Translations under genes and position numbers: made by a program
Assembly (NCBI RefSeq): GCF_963678635.1
Contig: NC_087062.1
Span: 65,302,647 to 65,366,646, forward strand
Direction: 5' to 3'
Source: Symsagittifera roscoffensis
Lineage: Eukaryota > Xenacoelomorpha > Acoela > Convolutidae
DNA length: 64,000 bases
Part shown: positions 39,108 through 50,900 of the stretch, in pieces
Position numbering within the stretch: the first letter of the stretch is position 1
How the letters are laid out: each line of letters begins with the position of its first letter
Notes under the pieces: model-generated
Database searches by the model: none
Told to the model about the DNA's origin: nothing
The model's input: only the letters and a program-made list of their open reading frames with translations

Positions 39108-41510
39108 TCAATGCTCCACTTCCTCCTCCTGTGACACTGACTCCGCACTCTCGGTTTCCGTGTCTTGTAGCACGTCATTGACTATCCTGACGCTGTTGGA
39201 AGCCGTCCTCCAACACTTCTGCTCTTCCACCCTCTGTTTACAGCAAGGTAGGGGATCCACGTTTGATTCTCTGTTTCTACAGAAGCTGTTGTGGAGACAC
39301 AACGTCACGTTTCTCTCCAAATCTTCTTTCAGCATCTCTGCCTTCTCATTTCCACTACGCTCGCTCGTCCTGGAAATTCTTTTCACAGCGGTGGTCACTG
39401 CATTCCGATGGGTCACGAAAGCTCGCTTGAAAGCTCCTGCCCCAATGTCCAGTTGATATTCACTGTATACTCTGCCATGCTTCGACATATACTTTTTCGC
39501 ATACTCGTACAACCATGCAGTCATGTTAGCTCTGAACCATGGCATCAATCGTTTTCTTGCCCATATCTTCTTCACTTCCATCGGAATGTTTAGAACTTTG
39601 CACATTGTCTCAAAAAGATCTAAATCTTTTAGACAATCTAATTTCTGCAATTGTTCTCTCGTCGGTGCCTCCTGTCTATTATTTTCTCTCACATGAGCTT
39701 CCAGCCATCGTATCGCCATCATAACTCCCACTATCACTATTGTTATGGGCTGTGATGAATCTGGTAAACCCATGGAGAGCAGCTCTCCAGAGTCCCAGAT
39801 CAACACCAGATTACTACGCTTGGGATACCACCAGGTCTGCAGCAAGCAGTGGCAAGGAAACTCGTCATGTGTCAACATGATGCTCCTCCAATTCCGTTTT
39901 CCCGAAGCTTCCAGCAATGGCTCCACTTCCATCATCACTCGGTGGATCTCATCATTCTCATCTACTGCATTGTAATCTGTGACAGTTGATCCTCTCTGTT
40001 TCTGTTTTTCAAAGTCACTGAAGTTCCCGCTCACATATCCCATGAACTTCTTTCCTAGTATTGACTCCAACTCCTCTTTGGTTCTTTCTGGAACTGCTGA
40101 GAAAATCTTACACAGTAACTCGTAAGACTTTTCAGACATTCTTGCCAACCTCACGCACTTCGGCACTGAAAAGGCTTGATCCACAATCGTTCTTGTACTC
40201 TTCACATCCACAGCTACGAAATGTACAGGATACTTGCTCTTGCACATTGGAGCCAACATTGAACCCACCAAATATCGTGCTCCTGATGGTCTACAATAAG
40301 TTTCGCTGTGTCTGATGTTCATCTCCGTTTCGATTGCTTCCCTCCATTTTCCTATATACTTCTGCTCAGTCTGCAGAACTCCTGGGAATACTTCTACGCT
40401 GATGGCTGTGACCATCTCATGTTTCTGTTCTAGATTCAATAGTGACTCTAAAGAACCAAACATGCTGTATAATCCTAGTGCTGTCACCAGATTCACATCG
40501 GTTCCTCCATGGCAATCTGCTATCAGTTCCGTTTCCGTTCCTGCTTTCATCACTACATTTCCAAACAATACCGTCAACTGCTTGTGTTGTTTCTCCAGGG
40601 TTTTCACACAGTCTAGACTTCCACAAACGTGACCCTCTAGTCCACAGACTTCCGCCAGACAGCTACCAGGTTTGACCCAGTCTTCTGGTCCCCAGCCAGG
40701 CAACTCCACTTTATCTTCTCCGTTGCTCTTAGAGGCTGTTATCATCATATTATATATGATGTTGAGGTCACGCAGCTTACAGTCCGCATTCAGTTCCCTC
40801 TGTATGTCCTGTGTCGCCCGTAATATTGAGTCAGCGTTGGGACTAGGACACCACGATGGTTTCATCAATTCCCACACTGCCATCAAGCTCGTTCTCAGTA
40901 ATTCATCTGAGAATCCCAACCCAAATTCCACTCTCTTGTCGGATTTTGGTACTGAAGGTGCAGTCACCTCTTCTTCCAAGACCAGTCCCAATTTGGCCTG
41001 TGAATTGTTGACGCTTTTAATCGTTACAATCCTGGACGTCCAGAATCTTAGTAACACCGCCTGCTCATAATCAAAGAAGCAATCGCGTATGTCTTCACTC
41101 AGGAAAGGATTGTACGCTATCCCTATGATCCCGGATACATAGCTATATGACTTCTTCTTGATCGGTCCACAGTATTCACTGGATTTCGGCAATGCTCCCA
41201 TAGATTCTTTAGTGAGCCTCAACTCCTTGTTTGAGAATCTCCTGATCTCGTCTATCTTTTTCATGGGTTCCAATTCTTCAGGTTCTTTCATGTTCACCCT
41301 CATCGGTTTACTTTGCTGCATATCCAGCATTGCTAGTAAGAACATGGCTTTCGTTCGCTCATCGCCTTCCTTCAACATTTTAACACAAGTGCTTAATGCA
41401 GGTACTGAGATCTGCTCTATCAGGAATCGAATGAAACAGAGAGCGTCTCTCCGCTTTGCACACGCTACTGCTGCTCCCTCCTGGACTATCAGATCCCTCA
41501 GATTCGTCAT
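39108..41510 (-). CDS. ORF2 protein of element C, 800 aa, unknown function
   Basis: ATG 41510 overlaps the stop of the short upstream ORF (ATGA), which would permit termination-reinitiation. The protein is soluble-looking, mixed alpha/beta, with many conserved Cys/Trp (PGSCLAEVCGLEGHVCGSLD; EFPCHCLLQTWWYP) and an acidic tail (ETESAESVSQEEEVEH). It aligns along its length with the broken pieces of A from about 12,840 to 15,640, so it is the C-terminal portion of a longer ancestral ORF2. There is no signal peptide, membrane segment, or env or RNase motif that I recognise. Conservation between diverged copies suggests selected function in the element's life cycle. Confidence 0.8.
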   Translation of the reverse strand: MTNLRDLIVQEGAAVACAKRRDALCFIRFLIEQISVPALSTCVKMLKEGDERTKAMFLLAMLDMQQSKPMRVNMKEPEELEPMKKIDEIRRFSNKELRLTKESMGALPKSSEYCGPIKKKSYSYVSGIIGIAYNPFLSEDIRDCFFDYEQAVLLRFWTSRIVTIKSVNNSQAKLGLVLEEEVTAPSVPKSDKRVEFGLGFSDELLRTSLMAVWELMKPSWCPSPNADSILRATQDIQRELNADCKLRDLNIIYNMMITASKSNGEDKVELPGWGPEDWVKPGSCLAEVCGLEGHVCGSLDCVKTLEKQHKQLTVLFGNVVMKAGTETELIADCHGGTDVNLVTALGLYSMFGSLESLLNLEQKHEMVTAISVEVFPGVLQTEQKYIGKWREAIETEMNIRHSETYCRPSGARYLVGSMLAPMCKSKYPVHFVAVDVKSTRTIVDQAFSVPKCVRLARMSEKSYELLCKIFSAVPERTKEELESILGKKFMGYVSGNFSDFEKQKQRGSTVTDYNAVDENDEIHRVMMEVEPLLEASGKRNWRSIMLTHDEFPCHCLLQTWWYPKRSNLVLIWDSGELLSMGLPDSSQPITIVIVGVMMAIRWLEAHVRENNRQEAPTREQLQKLDCLKDLDLFETMCKVLNIPMEVKKIWARKRLMPWFRANMTAWLYEYAKKYMSKHGRVYSEYQLDIGAGAFKRAFVTHRNAVTTAVKRISRTSERSGNEKAEMLKEDLERNVTLCLHNSFCRNRESNVDPLPCCKQRVEEQKCWRTASNSVRIVNDVLQDTETESAESVSQEEEVEH

Positions 41511-41677
41511 AAGGAAAACTTTTTCTTCGTACTTCTCAACTGATCGTTCATCTCGTCCAGATCTTGTATGGTTTGGTTCGTCTGAACCTTCTGTGTTACT
41601 TTCGCCCCTTTTGGTGGCACAGCTGCTCTCAGTGGTAAACCAGACGAGGTCGCCTCGCTGTTCATCTCCCGATGCAT
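41507..41677 (-). CDS. Short coiled-coil ORF ahead of ORF2 (element C)
   Basis: ATG 41677, 56 codons; the open frame reaches 41692. MHREMNSEA resembles TQREMNKAN in A's coiled-coil region, and LDEMNDQLRSTKKK is helical. It ends with TGA sharing bases with the ATG of the 800-codon ORF. It looks like the remnant of ORF2's N-terminus after loss of the SGNH block. It may also serve to deliver ribosomes to the next ORF. Confidence 0.5.
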   Translation of the reverse strand: MHREMNSEATSSGLPLRAAVPPKGAKVTQKVQTNQTIQDLDEMNDQLRSTKKKFSL

Positions 41678-41692
41678 TCTCGTCAGTTTCAC

Positions 41693-41972
41693 CTTAATAT
41701 ATATCGTTAAAATTTGCTTAAAGACAGTTCAGATAAAAAGATATTTATCCTAAAATTTATTAAAATCAATTGGTTTCTAAAATTTTGGAATTCGACCTAA
41801 GATTGGACAGTCCAAACTTTGGATCTATTCCCAAGATCGTCATTTAGTTGTTCATGGTCACTAACCCCTACTTACCCATGATCTTAATAACCTAACACAT
41901 AACATAACATAACGCACCTCTCACATATTACACACAACTTAGTCTTTGGCCTAACACCCTCTCGCACATCAC
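41693..41972 (-). other. Spacer between pol and ORF2 (element C)
   Basis: 280 bp, AT-rich, with TAACATAACATAAC strings like those in B's spacer. No ORF and no clear splice signal. Confidence 0.55.
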
Positions 41973-44900
41973 TCAGCCTACACTTAAGTAATATTTCTTA
42001 TGTAGATATACTTGTATGTTCGTATCAGAGAATATCACGTGTACAAGCGCGTACAATTCCCGAGGATGCAGTCTTCCTCTATTTGGATCGTACACTGGAA
42101 GCGAAAGCTCCTTCACGTCCATTTCCACAAGGAAGTCCCTCAGCCTCGTCAAAGACAAGACTAGATTTTCTGGTTCCACGTGTTGCTTCTCTGTCGCCCT
42201 CGTTACCAGGAAGCATAAGTACTTTCCCGGTATTTGCGACACCGCCGGGGGTAAGGCTGCTACGCCCCCTATCCCTGTTCTTTGCTTCCAAAGGAATTCC
42301 ACGTTTTTGTATTCCCTCTTAAAATCTGCCGCTAGCGCCGTCCTAAAACTCATGTCTGCGGTGATTGCTATCGCACATGTTCTGTTTGTGAGTATGAAAT
42401 CACTATCTGTTAGTACTATGTTACTTGAATATTCATTTGGTAAATTAAAATATGACTCAACTACCCTGCCTATGTCAGGTTTCTTAGGTTCTTCACCTGT
42501 TTCTGCTTCTAAGTTTCCTGTTTCTCTTGCTATTCTCAATTTTTTTATTATCAAGTTTTCAGTGTGGGTAAGTCCTACCCCCACTCCCCGGACAAAAATA
42601 TCCATCGGCGTCCCCGTCGATCGCATACCGGGTATTAAGTCAAGATTAGAAGCTGGAATGAGAAGTTGTCCTTCCTGGGCAGCCCAGGAAGGATCATCTC
42701 GTTCGGTCTTAATGTATTTCGCGCTTTCGCGATCTACGTCTTGAATCGTAACGCTGGTCTTTTCAGGGTCTGATGTCATGTCGTTCAGCCACTCTAAGAC
42801 ACGCAGGTTCGTCAGGTCTTGTTCATTTGACTGCTGTTGCTCATCGTCGAACTCCACCTCGGGTTTCGACCAGTCGTCAACCCACTCATCGTTGTGATCA
42901 TCGACTATGTCAATGTCCTGTGACACTGTTATTTCCTCTAAACCCACTACTTCCTCCACTATTTTCTTTAGATCTATCCTATCCACTACAAAGTCGTCAC
43001 CGTAAGGATTGTATTTCTTTCTTAGTCTCGTCCCGTCTTTCTGACGAGTCTGCATCGTGAACGGAAGATCTGGTTCCATGTTCTTGGGAACCTCTGTCTG
43101 TTCGGAATCCTGCCAATCTTCCTCTGCGTAGGGCAAGGTTTCATCGTCCGCTTCGATCTGTTCGTTTGGATCCAGGTCCAATGGTGTATCCGTACCTTCC
43201 TTTACGACTTCGTTTCCATCGTTCTTCTCCCTGGTGCCTTTTTCATTGACCTCACAAGCAGGATCCATCATTAGATAATCCCCTTCTTCCATGTCTGCAG
43301 GTATACACCAGTCTTCTGTCGATGGATTGTGTGGCTTGATGTTCACGTAGTGGGCCGCTCGGCCAGTACTCAGTCTATAAAAGCGTCCCTCTTGGTGCAC
43401 CTCTGTAATCATGAAGGGTCCCCTCCACTTCTTCAGAAGCTTTTTTGTCCCTTTCGGTGGCATAACGTTCTGAAATACCCATACGTAGTCTCCCACCGAG
43501 TAAGCCTTTGCACCAGCTGCTTTCTTGTCGAATCTTTTCCTCTGCCTTGCCTGTGCCTGCTGAGTGTTTCGTTTACACAAGTCGTTCAACTCCTGTTGGC
43601 GTCTGATCACATCCCTCACGTAGACCTGTGGGGATGTTTTCTTTCCCTCATACTCTGGGTAGAAGAATGTCAAGGGTAAAGACTTCTCGTGTCCCGTCAG
43701 CATCATGTGTGGACTGACTCCAGTGGTGGAGTGTTGCGTGCTATTATAAGCTCCCATCACCTGTGGAAGGTATCTGTCCCAATCGGTCATGTACCTGGAA
43801 CAATATACCCTCAGCATCGACACTAACGTCCTATTCTGTCTTTCCACTAAGCCATTCGTCTGAGGGTGGTATGTCGTGGAGTGAGCCTGAGCGACTTGTG
43901 ACCGTCTCATAAGCTCTTTCGTAAGCTCGCCTACGAAAGCCGTTCCATTGTCCGATTGAAACGTCATTGGACATCCGTGTCTTGCTATCCACGTATTGAT
44001 CAGGTGGTCGCATGTCTCTTCCGCCGAGGCAGTTATGCAGGGCACGGCCTCTGCATACTTCGTGAAGTGATCTATCATGACCAAGACTTGGTTGTAACCG
44101 CTGTCTGTCATGCATATCTTCTGGTGATCTATCTGCACCACCTCGTTGAATTCAGACGACTCAATTGATTGTAAAGGAAATCGCAACTTCCTAGGATCCT
44201 TGACCTGTTGGCATGACAGACATGCTGTCACCCATTTCTCGCATGCCTTTTTCATCCCAGGCCACTCAAAGCGCTTCAGGATCCTCTGATACACTTTGTC
44301 GATCCCTTGATGGCCCATCTGATCATGCGACCTGAATAATAGTTCTGTCTGATAGAGTTGCGGCAACACTATCGCGTTATATTTGTATAAGACCTTGTCT
44401 TCTTCTCTTCTCCTGCAAGCCACGATCCCGTCCTTGTTCAGATACAATCTCCCCTCCTTCTGCATGAAGTATTGTCTCAGGATCCTATAGCTGTCTTCTT
44501 CCAGGTCACCTTTGTCAGGTGCACCGTTTTCTATCCACCTTTTTAGGTTGCTTGTCATGCGATCATTTCTCTGCGCCCTTAGAAGGTCCGAGAGTCTGTA
44601 TCTCGCCTTCAAGTACGTCTTCATGACTCTCATCTGACTGTTCAGCTCGTTGGGCTGATGTGTGTCTTCTTCCATCTTAACGCACCAAATCTTCGCCAAC
44701 GGTTGTGTTTCTTGTTGAAACGGCTGAAGATCAGTCCTGACTACCTCTTTCTGCGGCAACAGGCTTATCGAACGTTTCGATACCGCTATCGTTTCTAAGT
44801 CATCCGCTGCGTTGTCAAAGACTCTTTCGCTTGGTATTAGGTAGCGATCACTGTCAGGATCCTGGTACACCTCTCTGTCCAGGTTTCTCGCCCGAGTTTC

Positions 44901-47900
44901 CACTAGTAGCGTGTGTATCGCCAGTTCTGACAGTTCTGATCCCGAGGTCGAATCCCTGTCTGAATAGGTGTTCATTCTCGAGCTTTCTGACTTATCATCC
45001 GTCGAAGGTGTTGTGCTGGAGACTGCACGCTCCTCCAGATCATGCCCGTATTTCCTTCGCATCCATCTGAACTCCCCGGACAAAACTTTCTTCTCTAGGT
45101 CCTGTTTCTCCTCAGGAATTTTCTCGTCTATCTCGGACTCCCCGGACAAATTTCCTTGTCCCGGGTGTTGATCTTGTGATCGCTGGTTTTTCTCCTCATC
45201 CTTCTCCCCGGACAAATAGTCTTGCAGCAGATTTTGTTCTACAACTTCACCTTCTTTATCCCGGTCTACAAAAGTGACAGTTTTCTTTTGCCTGCCGCTC
45301 TCCTGTCCTTTCTGTCCGTAAGAAGTACTGGTTAAAATCTCTTGGGGTATTGAGGATACTAGTTGCTGAACTATTGTCCTACAATCCCTCTCGTTTTCTT
45401 CGCGCTGTCGTCTGGACGGCATGATCTTCACCTTCTCACTGACTGTTAGCGATGCCACTGCTGCTGTCCACTCGGGGTCATCCCTGGTCACTTCTCTTTC
45501 TAACAATCCACCCAGCATCCGCATTACTTGTGGTGTGACTTGCACCGTTTTATCCAATAATGAGAGGCTGTTTATATTCATGCGAGAGAGTTCTTGCTTG
45601 ACCAGGTTCGAGCGCAGCAACAAATCTAAGGGGACTGGATCCTCCTTGGACAGGATCTTTATCTCAGCTGCTTTCTCTACAGGTAACTCAGGATGCCCTG
45701 GAATTGGATGTCCAGACTTATCCAACCATCTCGTTAAGGGAAGCGCTTCATAAGTTTCTTTGTCCAGAAACGAGAATCCCTCCTTTACTTCCGCCTGATT
45801 GGCCTGCTTCTGCTCCAATCTTTCATAGAATTCAGTTTTCTTGCTGAGACTGTCAGCATTCTGATGTTTATCACGCAACCTGTGTTCGATTATCATATGG
45901 TAGCCATCCAGTCTTACTATCCATCTACCAATATAACTCTGATCCATCGAGTAGGTCTTCAACCAGGATAACGCTCTGTTGTCCACGCGTAACTTGAAAG
46001 GAGCGCTCCCCAAGTATGCACGGTACTTCTCCACAAAGGTAACTACTGCAAACATTTCTGCTTTCGGTGCGCCATATTTCATCTCTGTGTCACTCAAGAC
46101 TTTGCTGCCGTATGCAATGGGACGGAGAACTGTTCTTCCGTTCCATTCTTGCTCTTGATGCAATATTCCTGAGATGGCCACCACCGATGCGTCTGTGTCA
46201 AGAACATACATGCCCTTTTCTGTAGGCATGCCCAGCACTGGCGCTTCGCACAGTTCCCGCTTTATGTTCTCGAAAGCAACTTGTGCCTCATCGTTCCATT
46301 CGAACTTTTTCCCTTTGTTGCGCATCAGCTTCTGCATCGGGTACACCTTGTCCGCGTATCCTTTTATGAATTCTCGGTAGTAATTGGCAAACCCTAGGAA
46401 GCTCATGAGCTGTGTGTCCGTTCTAGGAGCTTTCCATGTCAGCACAGCCTCTACTGCTTCTGGATCTGGCCTCACACCATGCCGGTCCACCATTCTTCCC
46501 AGGTACTTGATCGAATCCCTAAGGATTTCACATTTCGATGGTTTGCATTTCAAGCCTGCTCTTTTCATACATCCGAAGACCTCATCGAGCCGATCAATGT
46601 GATCCTCCAGGGTCGGTGTCGCTATGACTACATCATCCACGTAGCACATCAAGAGATTCCCGTACTTTTTGGTCACTCCTGTCAAAGCCTGAGCCATCAG
46701 CCTTTGAAAAGTTGCTGTTGCATTGCACAAGCCGAAGGGCATCCTCTTCCACTGGTACAACCCCAATTCGCACGCGAATCCGGTTTTCTCCCTGTCCTTC
46801 TTTCGCAGAGGAACCTGCCAGAAGGCAGAACCCAAGTCCAATGTGGTGAAGAACTTTGCATCACCAAGTTTGGATAGGCTCTCGTCTATTCGTGGTATCG
46901 GGTACGCATCTTTAATCGTTACCGCGTTCAAGTAACGAAAGTCGCAACAAAATCTAAGCTGCCCCCCTTTCTTTTTCGCCATAACTACTCCGCAAGCCCA
47001 TGGTGATTTCGAGGGTTCTATCATGTCGTATTCAAGCAACATTTCTATTTCCGCTCGGCACGCTTCCGATTTATGTGGCGTCATTCGCCTTGCGCCTTCC
47101 CTATGGGGAACGGCGCCCTCTTCTAGTTCGATTTCGTGTTCGACGAAATTACAGCAACCGATGTCCGCCTTATGTTTTGAAAATACTTCGGCGTTCCGAT
47201 CTAGGAGGTCCCGCAATTTTTCAAAATCTCCCTCACCTATTTTTCCTTTTAAATGTTCTATTTCTGGCAAAACCAGTTTGTCAGAATCTAGTTCATATGA
47301 CGAGGGGCGTTCCAGAAAATTCGAGCAGCTTGATAAGCCGTCGTCCGTTTCGGATTTCATTGAAAACAATTTACGAATAGATTTTAATTCATTAATTCTC
47401 TTTAAGATTTTATCTTTATTTGCATGATAAGGACAGTCTTTCACACTATATTTCTTCAAGTTTTGTGTCTCTTCATAGTCGGTCCTCATCGGCAATGCGT
47501 AACCAAGCTTCTTTCCACGCTGGATTGAAACCGTGGTGTCCAGTGTGTTCAACAACACACTGACACACAGTCCGTTTCGCGTTACCGAGAAGCTCCGGCC
47601 TAAAATCACCGAACTCTGACTATTTGGATTCGGTACTAAGCAAACCTGTTTGCTATCACTTAACGAATTTAAATTTCTCATTCTAAAAATTGCTACTACA
47701 GCTTGTCCTGGTTGTAACTTTACTTTTCTATCCAAAAAAACTGGTACCTTATTTTCATCTGTTATTATCCTATTAATTGGTCTCTTAACATACTTTCGGT
47801 CCGGGTTTCTAATCCGTATTAGACCGTTGTTCAAGTCAATCATCACGTCAAAGTTCCTGACAAAATCTCTGCCCAAGATGAATTGGTCGGCGTCGTCCAG

Positions 47901-50900
47901 ATTCTCTACCACCAAGAAGCTCATCCAAAGGTTCCGTCCTCCCATGTGAAGGACCGTCACCGGTGTTCTTCCGGCTACGTAGATAGCTCCTCGATTTGCA
48001 GCGGCTAGTCGGAGATTCGTAGGAATCAAGTCTTCCCGCGTGAAGCCCATTCTCTCCCAGGTTTTTATCGGCATCACACTCACCACCGCGCCTGTGTCCA
48101 GAAGCCCTGTGACTCCGATTTTTGTTCCGTTGGTGTCAAGCAGGTGTGCTGTCACATCTGCTTCATATCCAATATGTACCGCGTCTTGTTCCATCATGGC
48201 GTCATGGCCTATCCTGCGGACTTTGAGTTCCTCTTCACCCAAATAGATCTGCCCCATTTGGTCATCATCTGTTGTTATGTAAGTCCTGGTGTAGATGCTG
48301 ATTCCATCCACGTTCAGCATTATTTGATACGGCCCATAGACCTCCAAGTAGCGTCCATGAAGTTTCTTCATGCGAGGGCCACCCGTCGTTAGTAGTGCTC
48401 GCACAGCTCTCGACTCAGTGCGTGGCTCCACCTGCCTCAGATAATCTGCATATGTGTCCAAATGCATTAAAGTGAACTCTGATGGTTCACTCAAATTTCT
48501 TATTACCTGGTGTCCAGCCACTGAGATTATCGACTGTATCTTCTTTCCTTGCGGCGCCATGCCGAACCTCTTACCGGAGATCACTTTAAGTTTCATATCT
48601 AAACTGCTTGGTGTTTTCGTCTCCTCGAACTCCGTTGCCTCGAAGGTATTCAGTTGCTCCTGAAGCTTTTCATTTTCCAGTTCAAGTTTCACTTTTTGTT
48701 CGATCTCTTTCGTCACCAATTCCTGCTGTACTCTATTTAGAGCATCCTTTGCGGCTGCCTTATAATCGATCTTGAAGTCATCGGCCGCAGTTGCTGGTTC
48801 CGGTTCACGTGCTTCTTCTGTTACTGCTTGCATTTTCTTTGCCGCCAGCTCATGAGGTTTGTCCTTCCTGCGTGCCTCTGCTTCGCTCAAAAGTCGAGCC
48901 TTGCTTGCTTTCACTCCTGACAAAGCTTCTTCATGCCTTGGATGCTTGATGTCTGCCACTGCATCCCAGAATTGCGGACAATCTGATTTAAAATGACCTT
49001 CCAAGTTACAAAAGAAACACCTCGGGCCAAATTTCGCAATTACTCCTCTCATGAAATCCTCATGATCCAACTCTGACGCATCTTCGTCCTCGAGGCTAAA
49101 GCCTATTGCCTTCATGCCTTGTTTGTAAGCTGGGCATGCTGACACATGATGGTCTGTTGAACTGCAATTAGCACAAGAACGTCTCTTGTCCATATCATCC
49201 CTCGGTTTGTACCAATTGTTCCCTTGGTTAGCTGGTCCGTTGTTAAAATTGCCATAATTGTTCTTGTAATATCCAGATCTCGAAGGAGGTTTCAACAAAA
49301 GATACTCTTTTGATTTGAGCCTCAACTCCTCCGGTGTTGGCGCATTAGTTGATAGTGGTGTGTAATGCGTTGCTAGCATCGTACGAAGTTCATCATTTTT
49401 CACACCATCGATGAATTTTGAGGCTACGGCCAGGTTCATCCTTCGGTTTGACTCATCCGGTTGGCTGCGTCTTCTCAGCATTTCCAAATCATCGAGAAAC
49501 TTGTCTATTGTTTCATCTTCTCGTTGCCTCCGTTTCTCGAAGCGCATCATCGCCTGGTGCCCCTGCACCCCTGATCCGAAACGGTTTAATAAGATTTCGA
49601 AGATTTTCTCAGCAGTGTCACGTTGATACTGTTTCTTGGCCATGACGCAGTTCAGGGCTGTCCCTTCTAAGTTGCTGGTGAGCGCGCTGCATTCCTGTCT
49701 CTCAGACAAGTCTTCTTCCTCGAAATGCAGCTTCATTACCTCTATCCAGGTATCAATACAGCCATCAGATTCGTCTTTGTAGCATCTTGGTTTCTTAAAG
49801 ACTCTTCTGGACTTTTCACTGCGTTCATTGGTTCTAGATAACCGCGTCAGGAATGTCTCCAAAGACCTGTTCAGGGGTTCAAATGCTGTGGCCATTGCCG
49901 TAGCATCCCTTGAGAGTCCCGCTTGAGTGTCCTCACACCTTGTCGAAGGCTCTGTGTGCGGTGCATCCCTGCAATCCGAATCACCTTGAGCGTTTCCCGC
50001 TTGGCCCATGTGACTCCTCCTCGGGCTTGTATGCCCCATGTTGCCAGAATCGCTTCTCCCAGTCGCATGTGTGCTTTGCGTTGGTCGTTCGTTCGAGGTT
50101 TGTCTGTTCCCCGTTGAACTCGCTCTACTGTTCGGGCCCCATGCTGTATTACCCCTTGTGGCATAGCCTGATGAACTGCCCCTGCCTCTAGTGGATCCAT
50201 TTGTCTTCCTCCTTTGATGTTCATTGAAGTTCACCCTCGGTTCCCTGCTGGGACCTCCCGAGTTCGGCTCTCCTTCTTTTGGTCCACTCTTGCTGCTTAG
50301 TAGCCCGTCCAACCTATCCATGATAGCCTGCGTTCGTCTCTCCATCATCGCGTCTATCTTTGTGTCAAGAGACCCAAGAGACTGCTCTTGCTGAATTCTT
50401 AACTTCTCCATGTCGGCTCTTAAGCGTAACTCCCTCTGTTCCGCTTCTCTTGTCATTCGCGACAAGTTCCTCGTCATATGTTCGTCCGTTCTTTCTTTCA
50501 AGCGTTTTTCGCTTCTGTCAACTTCTTGTCTGTTGCGGTTTATTTCTTCCCGCAGACTTTCTCTTTCAATGTGAACTGCTCTTTCTAGTTCACTCATCCT
50601 TATCGACATCTGTTCATTTTGTTCTCCTAAACTGCCCACTATGTTGTTTAAGGCTTCTTCTAGTGCTGCCCCGTTATCCACGAGTGGCGTCACTAGTGGC
50701 GGTGTAACCCTGTCGGTCCCAGGTAGCTTCGTGCTGGTAGAGATCCGGGCCTTGACTCTCTGTCTTGACGTTTTATCATTATTTATTTCAGGATCCGCTA
50801 ACGCGTTGCCAAGCCCTCTGGTTCTACTCTCTTCAGGTTGTGGCTCCGAACTTGTCCTAATCGTGAAGTCCTTCGACTGGCCCGGCGTGTTTGCCTCTTT

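Noticed and set aside
39108-41510. ORF2 as a retroviral envelope protein
   Set aside because: No signal peptide, furin-type site or membrane anchor is visible in A, B or C ORF2 products; the SGNH domain and soluble composition argue against env.
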